Below, piece after piece: positions 26,768 to 39,341 of a stretch of DNA of 64,000 nt. The position numbers and the translations under genes are program-made. The notes under the pieces were generated by a model. It was not told the DNA's origin and did not search any database. It was given only the letters and a program-made list of their open reading frames with translations. Location: NCBI RefSeq assembly GCF_009870125.1, contig NC_046683.1:7068001-7132000 (forward strand), in the 5' to 3' direction. Source of the stretch: Drosophila pseudoobscura (lineage: Eukaryota; Arthropoda; Insecta; Diptera; Drosophilidae). Numbering within the stretch: the first letter of the stretch is position 1; every line of letters begins with the position of its first letter.

Positions 26768-27109
26768 AGTGTGACCAGAGCTGTCTAAATTATGGGTTGA
26801 GCAATACGATCGTCAACCTAAGTGCAAGATCATCTGTGATGGTCACTCGACAAACACATCTACCATATTCATATTTTCCGGTGATAGTAGCTCTACTGGC
26901 TTAGTTGGTCACTCTTAACCTTAAGTCTGGCTACACTCTTTAATAATAATATTCGAAGTAGTAGGGCCACACTGTACTATTACTTGAAGGCCGCAATTCA
27001 TTGTGTAAACTGTAAAGCGATCAGTGATAACTTATTGTCAGAATGGCTTGAAGCAAACTCCTCTGGTCACACTTATCTGCTGGATGATGAACACCAGCCT
27101 GGCCACACT
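26768..27109. promoter_or_regulatory. Cluster of Motif 1 (GGTCACACT)-like sites
   Basis: Exact GGTCACACT occurs at 27065-27073 and, inverted, at 26768-26776. Variants are GGTCACTC (26841), GGTCACTCT (26907), GGCTACACT (26929), GGCCACACT (26965) and GGCCACACT (27101). Motif 1 is the known binding site of the zinc-finger factor M1BP at TATA-less fly promoters. Here it lies inside the SK intron next to the donor of the first coding exon. Confidence 0.5.
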
Positions 27110-27370
27110 GTTTATATATCATGGACTCTGTACAGAAATGCAAAGATTTGAGAACACAGAACATCGAGTGCGAACAGTGTCTACATCGAACATCGAATAT
27201 GTACATATATATACTTTATAATATGTACTAGTATATATACTGTATAAAAAGACTTGTGGATCGAATATATCGATGTCGTATGGGTATACTCGAACAGGAC
27301 CACTACCGATTGCAGGTGCTGCATGGAGAGGAACGCTGCGGAAATATATATGGAATATGGATGCTCTCAC

Positions 27371-28594
27371 CTGCTTGAAGGGTCGCATTCCACCGTTGAT
27401 CCGCAGGGAGTCGGCAGCAATGCCGGCGATGCCATCTTGTGTGCTCTCCCGCAACTGTTTCAGCGACACATTGGGCACCGTGTGCGAGTGGGCATGCCCC
27501 ACGCAAGTTGCGTGAGTGCCACAACATATGGCCGTGGTGCTGGACTCCGGCTGTGAGCTCTGCCTAATGATGCGCGACCCGTTCGTCGGGGACGACGTTA
27601 TAAGCACCGGGGGCACCTGCTGCTGGTGATGCTGATACAGCTGTAGCTGTTGCTGTTGCTGATGCTGGATCTGGAGCTGTTGGTGCAGCTGAAAGTGTTG
27701 CTGCTGGTGCGAAGGATGCTGCTGCGACTGTAGCTGTTGATGCTGCTGCTGGAGGGCAGAGTTTGATATGCAAATGGCCATCGAGCTGGTGAGATTTCCG
27801 CCGCTCTTCACGCTGTCCCGCGATGCGGAACGGTCGATCATGTGTCCGGTGGACATGGGCGTTGTGGAAGCACGGCGACTGCAATTGCGGCATGCTCGGC
27901 AACGACTCGGCGCACTTGGCGGTATGCTGGACGCCAGATTTTGATATGATGAGGTCCCCAGATTGGGATGACTCCCAGGACTGGGGCTTGGACCCAGACT
28001 ACTGCCAGCTTCGTTGGGCTTTAGGCTTAAATTCATAATTGATATGGTCGGTTGTTGCTGCTGCTCCAGCTTGGTCGTCGATGTATTATTGGTCTGAGTT
28101 TGCTGTGGATCTTGGTCCTCTTCTTCGTAAACCTCAATGTCTGGCACCATGGTTGTTGTGGCAGGCACCGCGGCAGTACCAGTGCCACTGGCTCTTAGTC
28201 CCTGTTCAATGTCCTCGTCATGCTGCATCATCCCGCCGCGCATACTCTCCTCAGAGCCCATACGCGACTGCTGCTGCTGCGACTGTTGTGGACTTGTCAG
28301 ATATGTGGAGGTGCGATCCTGCCGCATCAGAGTCGGCTTGCCTCCCGATCCCCCGGAGGCCATATTGCCGGCCGATCCCGTTCCCGATCCCGAGGCGGAT
28401 GGCAATGTGGTAACCACTGTGGTGGCGACTGTTGGTCCATTGGCTGAGCTGCTGTTCTTCACCTGACGCAGCAGGGCGGTTCGACCGCCGCCGCCCCCAC
28501 CCTTGGGGGTGCCGCTGCTCACCAGCAGAGAGTCCGTCTCCTCGGAGCTCACGTATCCCGAGTTTGCGTTGTCGTTAAGCTTTTGAATTGACAT
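27371..28594 (-). CDS. SK: SK channel, first long N-terminal coding exon (408 codons)
   Basis: Encodes the cytoplasmic N-terminus of the long isoform of the small-conductance Ca2+-activated K+ channel, a calmodulin-gated plasma-membrane channel that sets neuronal and photoreceptor excitability. The exon opens with a splice acceptor (CTCTTTCCAG) placed directly before ATG (MSIQKLND), so I chose 28594 rather than the in-frame codons upstream. The frame runs 408 codons and ends in phase 0 at MRPFKQ before donor CAG/GTGAGAG. Visible features are a Gly-rich stretch near residue 35, a GSEESMRGG segment, the Cys/Arg-rich CRACRNCSRRAS segment, a long Gln/His tract (about residues 280-330) and the segment SLKQLRES close to the end. 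No membrane segment is present, because the S1-S6 and calmodulin-binding exons lie left of the window. The SK call rests on my memory of the fly SK N-terminus and on the X-linked neighbours. It is fairly firm for a known family but was not tested by alignment. Confidence 0.82.
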
Positions 28595-31337
28595 CTGGAA
28601 AGAGGACAAGAATACTCAGAGATACAGCAATAATAAATAAGAAAGATCAAGAAAACGAGTAGTGCTTGTAGAGCTTTCAAGACAGATCTTAAAAATATAT
28701 ATATGCAGGCAGAAGGCTTCCTAGTGACAACAGCTGGAGCCTATTTTTGTGCCATGAGAGCGGTGCTGATTGTTTAGGATTAAAAATATTTCGCAATCAA
28801 GGAACCTGTGCACCCAGAAAGCTCCCCCTGATCCATCCACAAGAATGACTAGTAGAACTCAGAACGTAGGACTCTGGTACAGAGGAATACCATAGCTTGG
28901 TCACAAAGATGTACATTACAGAGATCTTTTCCTGGTCCCATCTGCCATTGAGAGGTGCACTCGGCCCCTGTGAAAGAGGTATAGCCGTAGCTTCAAACTT
29001 CCTCTTGGATATATACAAAGTTACAAAAAAAAACTCTGAAAGTCCACAAAAAGAATGGGAAGAAAACTAAACCCCAAAGGCTGTACAGTGGCTGAAAGAA
29101 GTAAGTGGACACAGAAAAGAGGAGGGCTATAATCTGGCCAAGAATTAGAAAAAGTCGAGAACCAAAAGGAGGTAAACAAAAAAAAAGCTACCGCAAAGCT
29201 CTGTAGAAGAAGAACTATTCGAATGAAGTTGGAAGCCCTGGGGCACACATCCTGGACGAAAAGCAGATGCCATCCATGAGCTGATAAGCCGGGAAAAGCT
29301 TCAAAGCCATGCCATGCATGCCACACAAAAGCTCAATGACCGCAAGAACGAGTGTAGTGTACCCCAAAAAGAGGCAACAAAACAACAACAACAACAACAA
29401 AAAAACTAATTTGAAACTGGACTCGAAAATGTTGGTAATGAAAATCAATAATTCAACTATAAATACTGCCAGGGAAAAAGTGTAAATTATGCAGGACGAA
29501 AGTTATGCAGGAGGACCCGCAGATGAAGAAGGATTTTGTTTTGTGTTTTTGGGGAGTTCCCCCCTCCCCCTCACACTGGCGCGGGAAAGGACAGCCCAGA
29601 GACTGAAAGACTGAAACTGAGACTGAGAATGTGAAATGCTGAAACACCTGCAGAGTAATGAGTTCTCCCCGATTATATATGTACGTACATACATATGTAT
29701 GTATAAGAAATAATATATATGTATAAGTCCATTATACGTTTGCATGTCGAGCGTGCCGCTAATAATAGTTGGGGGCCCCCAGACCCCCAAACCCCCAGAC
29801 CCCCAGTGCCCAGACCAGAGACCCATTGAGGGCGCTACCCATAGACTAGAGTCCACGTCCATGCCACAGATACCTACTACATATGTATGCACGAGTTTGT
29901 ATGTATGTATGTACGAATGCCTCCGCCGTACATGGTAGTGGAGATGGAGATGGGAACGTGTTCATTTCTCTCTGGCTGCAAATTGGGTTAAAATCATTTT
30001 TGGTGTCGGAATGCAATCGCATTGTTGTCTAGGCCGAAAAATGAAATTCAATTGTTTATGGGCCAGCCCTTGATGGGATTTTCTATAAATATCGCTCGCT
30101 TATTGATTGATTTCTCAGTCAGCCCGACAGTAATTTCTCCAAAACAAAAATATGAACGAAAATAAGGGGGAGAAAAACCCGCTGAATCACCTTTGGGCCG
30201 ATAGAAAAAAAAAGATTGCCAAAGTCCATTCATGGATTGAAACTGGAATAATTGATAAACAACTTTTTATTTTCATTTTCGCTGCGATGATTTGGCGTGA
30301 TGAAATTTTAATCGCACCATTAAGATGATTGTTTTATCGTGGGCGCTATGGTGTTCAGTGCTACAGTGCGATTCGGCCCCATTATTGGCATCATTTGGAT
30401 CGAGGAGCGATCGTTTGTATAAAGATCATTACATAAACTATCGGAGATCCATCAGTTTGTTTTCTATGAACCCTGAAATTGGGCATAAAAAGTGATTGAT
30501 TTTTGTGGCTTCTGTGATTGATGATGCGCTGAAGTAAATAAATCTTATCGACACGTTTTATTAAACACGATCATATACACGATTCATTAAACTCATTTTA
30601 TAAGCTCATTCTTAAGTTTATAATATTCAATAACACGATCAACTTCGTTTCGGGACTACCTTTGGTTGCATTCGATTAATATATGAATTATTTAAATGAA
30701 TAAATCCATATAAGCATATTGAAATCCCATGTGATTGAAAAGCCTTTTAACCATATTCTCCATTCTCTAGGACTTTACACTTAGCGATAAATTCTCATTA
30801 GAATCAATCAATCGATAAACGATTAAAATTCGGGATATATTTCTTTACGCTCGGTCTACACTTTTCCATATCTGGCAATCTTCAATACGAATACCTTTAG
30901 ATATTTTGGGACTTGATCGATAATAAACAAAAAAGGCATTTTCGCAAGCCCACTGAAGACATCCTGTTAAGGACAAAGCGATTTAAATCACTAAAATTAT
31001 GGGACACCAGCTCGCACATCTTTCATTCGATAAATCACCACATACTCGTATATCCCTGCAATATCGAAGCCAATCAATCAATGCCGTAATTCTGTGTAAA
31101 CCGCACTGTTCACACCTCTTCAAAAATGCAACTCGGGAAGCAGGAAAGGGGAGGGGAGGTACGTACAGAGGACATTCTTTGTGCCCGGAGCCGGGACCGA
31201 AACGTAACGAAATGGGGAATAAGTTATATGCACCAGCCGGCACCAGGTGACCCAGATGTCATTCAGGCACTCAGGCGCTAAAACATGGCCCTCAACACAC
31301 AGCACAGTATGGCCAATAACAATAAAGGCAACACCAG

Positions 31338-31383
31338 AGCCAGAGCCAGTGCCAGTGCCAGTGCCAGAGCCAGAGCCAGTGGC
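31338..31383. repeat. GCCAGW hexamer repeat
   Basis: About seven tandem units alternating GCCAGA and GCCAGT. The minus strand would read as alternating Gly-Ser/Gly-Thr, but no gene structure supports translation. Confidence 0.85.
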
Positions 31384-34300
31384 GTCGCCATTCGGCGGCT
31401 CGTGTCCGTGTCCGTGTCCGCACACAGAAGCTGAAGAAAATTCTATTGTGTAATGGTCGTCGTCGCTTCAGGTTCTGGCCATTCAAACCTGACAGCGTTG
31501 TTTAATGGGCAGTTCCTCAGTTCCCTCAGAACCCAGAGAACCCCTTCCTTCAATGCTACGGACAGGTCGCAACCGTTCGCATGTACAGATAAAAATTTAT
31601 TGCACAACTCAAAATCAGAGGCCAGGCGGAGGGGACACTGGACGGGCGTCCCGTGCCTTTGTGCGGGAAGACCCTCTACATAAATTTCATTCCAAAAAAA
31701 AAAGAAGAAAGGAAAAAGGAAGGTTCACGGAGGAAGAGAAAAACAACAACTGTGGGGCAGAGAGGCAAAGAAAATCGTTAACTTGGGGCCCCCCAGAAGT
31801 GCCCCCAGAGCCACAGTTTTATCCTGTACACAAAGCTCGGGCACAAAACATTATTCCGCTTCCCGACTCCCAGCTGAATCCCAGAGTCAACCATACACCC
31901 CTCCCCTCCCCACCCCAGTCCACCTCTACCTCCACTCGAGTCGAGTCGACTCGACGACTCACCTCAGTGACGACCTCGTTGCATTCGTCAGAAGCGCTGT
32001 TAGCACATTTTCTAAAAAGGATGCGATAACACGGCCCTCGGCGAAAAGCTGGGAGAAAGTTGAGGGGTCACACAGTCTAATTGTACGGAAGCCCCAACCC
32101 GACGAACCGACAATTGCCAGCGGCTCACAAAAGGGCAAAAAGGGCCCGCACACAGAGAAGTAGAAAATGAGAAGCTAATGCCCCAGCAGTCCTAAGAAAA
32201 CTGACCTTTCAATAAAGGCAAATCTGAATGGGAAACACATCTCATAGATTAGCGAATTTCATTCGCAGATTCTCAAGTTCTCATTACGCGGCACTTTGCG
32301 GGTTATTCCTTAAATGGGATTCACTGGGAGAGGGAATGAGAGAGAGAGGGCTATAATAATGATCCAATCGACCCGATCACTAATAAAGAAAACCGTCAGG
32401 ACATTTATCTTTTAATAGAAGAAGAACTAAGACATCTTTCGTGATTATTTTCCCTCGTCTCTAGGACTAAGAGTGATTCCATTTTCCATAAGATTGGAGA
32501 TCCCCTTGGATATAGAACTAAGGCATTAACATTTCGAAAATTGATTGAATGGTAATTTAAGATTCTGTCAACCGAACTGCCTCCAAATGCTCCATTTGGA
32601 GATCTAGTTCCAAGCCTCAGACAACCCCAAGCACACTTTCTAAGGACAGAAGTTCTGCCCGAAACTCCTGTCTAGCTGTCCATCGTAGTGACGGAGTGAG
32701 GGCTAAGAAGCATTTGGCAAATAAAAGAACTGAAACCGAAACAATCCTGACATTTTCGATATGGGTCTGACTTATCCACGAAGCCGCCGATGCCCTCCTC
32801 CATCCTGGCAGAACTGTCCAAAGGAACATGCGAAAGCAACAATAGATGATAGACAGCCGGCAGTCGGCAGTCAGTAGTCAGAGCGGAAAGTGAAAGTTAT
32901 GCCAAACAAAGTTAATGAAGCCATCAACAGGGAACGGTACAGAGCAGAACCCTACTTAGAATCGTCCGTACAGGTACTGGCGGTACTGCTGCACCAGAAA
33001 TACTCTACATAATACATATAGTCTAATGTTGGGGAAAGTCTTGCGTAATTCATTTGTGCTCCCGAAGCCCCGTGGCAAGAAAATTGTTTTGACAAGAATT
33101 GACATTTGCCAGTGTGTGTACCAGCGGCAGTGCCGTGCCGTGCCGTGTGTTGTCGGCACCTGTCAAGATACTGATGGCCACAGTGATACACAGTGATATA
33201 CATACGATTTGTATACCACGTATACCACGTGTCCCTCCTGGACAGTGTAAATATATACTATATAGTCATCAAGTACACACAGAAAAATATACATAAAATC
33301 GCCAAAAATCATACATTAAAAAAAATTTATTCCACCCTACAAACCAACCCATTACTGCTATGCCACACTGGAAGAGGGTACAGATATACATGCATATCTA
33401 TCCGACCATACCTCTCTCTCTATCTCTCTTTCCCCATGGAAATTTTAGATGGTAAATTTAGAAAATGATTACCTAAAAATCCATTGAAATATCAATCGTA
33501 TCATTCAAAATGTTGCCTCCATTCTAGTGATACCCATTATTTTTTCAAGTGTACACGCATAAATACCCCTAGGGGTAGCTGGGGCAAATATCTTTGGGGC
33601 ATCTTGTGTAAAAACAATTACACATGCATGAAACATTTTTAATGGCCTGGCCTGGCCAGAGTAGAGTCGCGCAGGCAGGAGGGCTGGGGCTGGGCTGGGC
33701 TCCCCCGAAAATACTATGCTGAGTCACAAAACGATTCCCCACATTCTTTTTTTTTCTAATTGAGTGAGCGAGTATATGCTTACTTCTTATGTCTATATTG
33801 AGGAGTACGAGTCGCGAGTACCAGTCCCGAGTATATAGACACATTAACAATATGTTGTGCAAACAGTGAAATTCGGTGCTCCTCTGCGTTCGAGTCGAAG
33901 CCGTTAATATCATGAGCTCTCGCCAACAGCCCCCCAACCCCTAAACTGCCAGCTTTTGAAAAGGGTATTAGCCGGAAAAGAGAGAAGGGGGGGCGGGACG
34001 GGGGCCCCATGGACAGATGGGGAAATTGAATAAGCCGTGCGGAGTGTGGGGCATGGAATGGAGAGCGGAGTGAAGTGAAGCGTTGGCAATATGGATATTC
34101 AGGTTCATTGCTTTGACATTGATGAGACAGGACAAGGCTACCCCCACACACAATGTCACACTGCCCCACTGGCACAACCCAGAGGCAAGCGGCATGCGGC
34201 TGGCGGTAGGCGGCATGCGGCAAAGCGGCAAGGACGGTGTGGGGCACACACGTAGCAGTTACGGACAGGCCACGGACGGACAGAGGGACAGCCACGGATA

Positions 34301-34789
34301 GAGGGGACTGCCGTTGATGGACTTATGTAAATTGACTATGCAAACTGTATAAATATTTGATCAATTTCCATGTCGCTTCGCGTATTGTGAGCCGCAAGAA
34401 TGAATGTATTTTTAAGTAGATGCAACCACCGCACACACACCCATGCCCCACGCTCCATGCCACATGCCCCCCACACACAGATACAAACGAAATCAATCAA
34501 CAGTAAATGGACGCGTCAAAAATCAGCAAATGTGAAATATTCCACCCCATCATCAGCCGCGAGCCCAGGCGCAAAACCAAGTCAAGTCTCCGCTCCAAAA
34601 TGAAAGGTTATGCGGGTCCTCGGGGCTCCTCCACTCGATATCGGCCCTCCATCCCTCCATGCCTCCATGCCTCCCTCCCCAGCCACCTTTCGACGACGAG
34701 AGAGAGTCAATGAAGCGAAAAGCAGAAGGAAGCCCCCACGGCAATCGATGAATACATTTTGGTTATTCACTGAAATCGCTCAAAACAAT

Positions 34790-35455
34790 TATCGATATGA
34801 ATAAAAGACTCTCTCAAATTATATTCCATGGACATATGTACATGCATAGATGGGCAATGAATGCTGAAATCTTTTATGGAAAATGTATGAAAATAAATAT
34901 AAAAATCCATGTTGTGTTTTGTTTTTTATCGATTTATGTATACAAGCACTTTTCGATAAATTTTATATATCATCGACATTTTTATCGATATGCTTGTAGA
35001 CGGGGGGCCGGTCATAAAAGCAAAAAGGCAATCGTAAAAGAATCCATTTTAATAAAATCGTGACATGTTTGAGTGTTTCTTTTATCGCCCTCCACGACAA
35101 AGTCATCCTAAAATTCACTGCGTAAATATAATACGAGTCATCCTTCATATCTGATGGATTCTTGTTTTTTTCTAAACATTTTTCCCGCAAGAGATTTAAG
35201 GAAATTAAATCGAAATGCTAGATAATATCTATCTGAACTTTTTAATAATATGTATATGAATATTATTGGATAAATTTAGATATAAATCGATTATAATTTT
35301 ATAAACCTATCGATAAATCTATCCATACAATTTAACGGATAAAAAATGGGAAAATGGACCCCTCTTAAGTATGAATTAGCATTAATCGGCTTTATTAAAA
35401 TCAGTAAACATATTTCATCGATAGTTGATAATACTTTGTGGACTATTTATCGATA
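34790..35455. promoter_or_regulatory. Cluster of DRE/CGATA sites (possible DREF/BEAF-32 element)
   Basis: Four exact TATCGATA palindromes occur (34790, 34983, 35308, 35448). Near matches are TATCGATT (34927), TTCGATAA (34952), AATCGATT (about 35286) and CATCGATA (about 35416). TATCGATA is the DREF site, and clustered CGATA is the BEAF-32 boundary signature in Drosophila. The surrounding DNA is AT-rich and non-coding. Confidence 0.5.
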
Positions 35456-36288
35456 ATTTCTTAAGGATTGTGAAATTCAAATAGTTTGACGAGTTTCCAT
35501 AACAAATTCTGCATATGCAGATACTTATATATGTAGATAGATATACTATATACGTTCATATGCAAATTAAAAAGATAGCAAAGTAATTGGAGAAATCAAA
35601 GGGGACGATGATGACGCGACAGCGACGACCATAGAGCGAGAGAGAGAGAGCGAAACACACATGGACACACTCCCACACAATCATCTCCAGCGTGAGTGAG
35701 TGAATCGTAATGAGTTTTGAAATGCACACCGTCGGAGTGCCGTCGGTCATTACCGGATGACTGGAATGGAGACGCATTCAACCAAGGATATATGTATATG
35801 TGTAGTATATACCCCATCCCTTTTTCCGCTGTTTCCCCGTTTCTCCCGGCGCTATGCCCGCTCCTATGTCTGTCATTATCTCAGAGTCGGAGATGGAGAG
35901 GAATATTGAACGAAAGAGATGGTTCGGTTAATTGGAGCGCATGATTGATTACAGTTTCCATTAATTACGCTCACTTTGCTCGCTTTTCTGGTCATTAACC
36001 ATTAACCAGAGGATTCGCAGCCCCGGGGCCTGGGGTTAGGAGCAGGCCCCCTGCTCGGGCTCGGGCTTTGGCCTGATGACATTTAAAATTCAAAAGATTA
36101 ACCAAATAAATCAAGATTCGATCAGGGCACCGACCGAAATTGATTCAGTTTTAAGAGCGACCCTCCATTAGCGGGAAAACGAGAAACTACTTAAGAATTC
36201 AGGCCCCAAATACAACAGAAAAGAAATACATCAAGGGACGACAGATATGGGGATGTTCCTGAGAATAAAGATATTTCTGGGAAATGAG

Positions 36289-36333
36289 ACTGGGACTGGG
36301 ACTGCGACTGGGACTGCGACTGGGACTGGGAGT
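36289..36333. repeat. GGGACTGCGACT hexamer repeat
   Basis: Seven or so imperfect GACTGG/GACTGC units in tandem. A related GTCTGGG/GACTGGG tract occurs at 37636-37687. Confidence 0.85.
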
Positions 36334-38906
36334 GCGACTCGGATCTATTTATGGCAAATTCCTGCGCCGCAGACATATTTCACATTGAACAAACGATCGC
36401 TCTCTCACATACAAGTGCGTTTTGGGGATGGGATATATCTGGGGATTTTGAATGGGCTATGCGTATGGTGCGGAACAAAATGGAACATTGGGTAGCACTG
36501 CGGAACGGGAGGGAACGGAACGGAGCGGAGCGGAACGCAACGAGACAGAACACCGATGTCGTGAGTGAAAGCGAAAGCACAAAAATGAAAGAAACATAAA
36601 GGCGACACCATTTTTGGACCGCAAAAACCGAGAACCAAACAAAACAAATTTTCGTTAAGAAAAAAGTGTGTGAAAATTCTGTCGAAAAGTTTTGGCATTT
36701 TCTTTTCGCTTATTTAATTTGCGTTCATTTGATGTATTTTTGGGGTAATAGGTTTTTGGGGAATATAAACCTGATTGACATTCTATTTACAATAGTAGCA
36801 ATTTCTGAGTGGAAATATATGTACACAGGTATATACTCGTATATTTATGCCTCATCCTGCAATAAAATGTCTGGCGGAATGGGCCTTTGCCAAGTTTTTA
36901 CAACTGACTTTTAATGGGTATTTAACGATGATTTCAACAACAGAAGAATAATTGTACTTATACTCGTATAATGGGTTCCGAAAACTTATGGAAGAACACC
37001 TTGATGACAAGGCCAAGAAAACTATATGGATGGTCTTGAAAAGTTTATTCTATTCTTCTAGCAATTAAAATACACCTCTCATTTCAACATTAATTGGCCA
37101 TTGGACCACCAAATGTATTTATTCCCGAACAAAAGCGTTTCCGTAAAGCATTTATTTTCTATAACTAAACCTTTTTTCGTTCCCTTTCGTGTGTACTAAA
37201 GCCCACCCCACAATTAAATCAATTACTAAAACATGTTTTATACAATTAATGGCCATAACTTTGTTACGCTTAACTAATAGAATCAGGTGTAATTACAGCT
37301 CCCAATCGATGGAGGCCTCCGCTGCGTATACGTAACGTTCATTCGATTACCCATACGAATAACGAATAACGTATTCAATAAGCAATTTCCGTTCTCCGAA
37401 CGGTCCTTATTGAAGGGTCTTTGAGAAAAGTTTAAGAAGTTTTCGCTATTGCATGTTTAAAGTTTTTGAAGCTGTCTTAAAGCCGTGCAACCCACTCAAT
37501 CATTGGCGATGTCTGTGGCATGCTTCTTGTGCTTCGACCACAAACTCAATTTGACTGTTCATGAATTTTCCATGAAGATTCCAGCACCAGGAGCAGCAGC
37601 AGCAGGAGGAGCAATCACTCATTGTTTCACTGTGGTTTGGGTCTGGGTTTGGGACTGGGTCTGTGTCTGGGACTGGCACTGTGACTGATGCTTGTTGGAA
37701 TCTCAAATTGCATTTTCGAGCATAGCCCAATCCATTGTGTGAATTTGCATGACCGCAAGAGCAGGGCCCAGGCTGGAACATGCCACATGCCCCACACAGA
37801 GGCAGCCTGCCGAACATGTCATTCCACGGCTGGGCATGGCACAGGGCCTTTTCGCCGGGTGCTCTCTGCATTGCTCTGCCTCTCTGATTGCACAGCACTC
37901 GAAAGCTCCTGTTACTGCGCCCCGCTGCTCCTTTCCCCTCCCTCCACTGCTGATTCTTCCAACTGGAGGACCGCTCTTGTTCGCTGCAGCCAGCGGCGGC
38001 GGCCTGCGGTTTGTCCCTAATCTGCATATCGCCCTTCTGGCAGCTGGCAGATTCGTACTGCGGCGAGTTGGAGGACCGTTCACCGCACACATAACTCATT
38101 TGGAATTCACGCCTGCAACGATTTCGACGCTTGCAACGCTTGAAACGCTTGCAAGGCACTCCTCCTCTCGCTCAACCACTTAAACAATCAACTCTACCGC
38201 TTGGACAATCATCCACTCTCCCATCTCCAGCTCACAGTGATTCTCCCGCTTGGACATTCGTCTCCCGTTTGCAGCTCCTCCTCCTCCTCCCCCATGGATG
38301 CACCTACTTTCTCCCGCTGTGCTGTCTCTCTCTCTCTCTCTTGCTCTGCACTTGGCTTACAATTATTGCTGCTTGAGTCAGTGTTGCATGGTGTTGGTGG
38401 AAGGGGGTATATTTATACAGGGTGTGCGTGCGTGTGTGTGTGTGTGCATACAGGGTGTGCTTTTTTGGTATACCCACTGTGATAGTTTGCGCCGCCTTTT
38501 TGCAATATTCGTTGTTTCTGTGGGAGGTTCTGGGGCTGCAGCTGCTCCTTTTACTGCTCCTGCTCCCGTTCCCGCTCCCGTTGTGGCTCCTTCAGTTAAT
38601 GGCTTCCACTGCTGCAGCTGCTGCTGCCACTGGTGGTGCTGCCACTGGTGCTGCTGCTGCTGCTTTTCTCTTGATAAAATCGGCAATATTTTTGGCACGC
38701 GCGTGTCACTGTGCAAGGAGTACAACGAGTAGTATATGGATACAACACAAATGCTGCTGCAGTCCGTCCATATTGCCATTTATGCATATGTATATGTATA
38801 TATGTATATGTGTATATGTGGGTGTTTGTGGGTGGTTTCAGTGTTTGTGTGAGAAAACGTCAAAGAGCGTTCCAGCAGCCGTCACCGTCAGTGTTGTTGG
38901 AGTGGC

Positions 38907-39341
38907 TTATGTTGGTGGATTGGTGAACTCCATTCGCTGTTGTTGAACTTTTTGCAACTGTTGTTGAAGTTTTTTCTTCTGTTCCTGCAGTTGCTCTTGC
39001 TCGTGTGTATATTTTGCCCTTAGCTCTATAATTCGGTCCCCCTTTTGTTGTAGTATTGCCTTCTGGTACTTCAATGTTTCCGTATGTCTTGCCAGATATT
39101 CTTGATGGTCTTCAAGTTCTTTATCTTTTTTCGGAAGTTTCTTCTGCTGCTGTTGAAGTTTTTCCTCCAGTTGTTGTAGAGTTGCTGCCTCTGGTTGCTT
39201 CTGTTGTTGGTTTTGTTTTTGTTGCTGTGGCTGTTCCTGTTGTTGTTGTTGTTGTTGTGGCTGCTGTTGTTGTTGTTGCTGCTGCTGTTGATGTTGTTGA
39301 TTTTCGTGTTGCCGAGTGGACATTTTCATACGAGTTTCCAT
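38907..39341 (-). CDS. Possible nested gene: Gln-rich coiled-coil protein (144 aa)
   Basis: An intronless minus-strand frame with start METRMKMSTRQ. Residues about 15-55 are nearly pure Gln with Pro, Glu and Lys. They are followed by a non-repetitive charged helix with heptad-like Leu spacing (LEEKLQQQQKKLPKKDKELE, then RIIELRAKY) and a Gln/Lys-rich coil ending MEFTNPPT. The second half (KDKELEDHQEYLARHTETLK...) is not simple repeat, which favours selection on protein. A TATATAAAT lies about 95 bp upstream of the ATG, and a pyrimidine tract with CTATAG about 70 bp upstream could be an acceptor. No donor is seen before the stop. No family is recognised. It could be a nested gene in the SK locus, an alternative SK-associated exon, or a fortuitous frame. 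Confidence 0.4.
   Translation of the reverse strand: METRMKMSTRQHENQQHQQQQQQQQQQPQQQQQQQEQPQQQKQNQQQKQPEAATLQQLEEKLQQQQKKLPKKDKELEDHQEYLARHTETLKYQKAILQQKGDRIIELRAKYTHEQEQLQEQKKKLQQQLQKVQQQRMEFTNPPT

Larger units (their letters stand above)
21931..27370. other. Probable SK intron between the two N-terminal exons
   Basis: No convincing additional exon. It holds a degenerate GGAATGCG/GGAAGTGG repeat (23.6-23.85 kb), a TA-flanked MITE (24634-24750), a (CAG)n tract at 25957-25970 and seven Motif 1-like sites at 26.77-27.11 kb. The ORF at 22890-23093 (+) is Arg/Glu-rich translated purine repeat, not a supported gene. Confidence 0.55.
28595..38906. other. Probable first SK intron (right of coding exon 1)
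   Basis: No supported coding exon in about 10 kb. It contains GCCAGA/GCCAGT hexamer repeats (31338-31383), GGGACTGCGACT repeats (36289-36333), a DRE/CGATA cluster (34790-35455) and a GTCGAGTC near-palindrome (31936-31960). ORFs such as 31505-32029 (+) or 33780-34295 (-) have no recognisable protein content. A spliced transcript from 40.7 kb would cross this DNA. Confidence 0.5.

Noticed and set aside
29079-29113. TACAGTGGCTGAAAGAAGTA resembling a Tc1-like transposon end
   Set aside because: No matching inverted end or TA-flanked partner was found nearby, so it cannot be called a mobile element.
31505-32029. Plus-strand 174-codon ORF in SK intron
   Set aside because: Low-complexity Pro/Ser content over repeats, overlapping frames open in two phases, and no splice or family evidence.
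36006-36075. GC-rich CCCCGGGGCCTGGGG patch as possible CpG promoter
   Set aside because: No initiator, TATA or exon nearby, and CpG islands are not a promoter signature in Drosophila.
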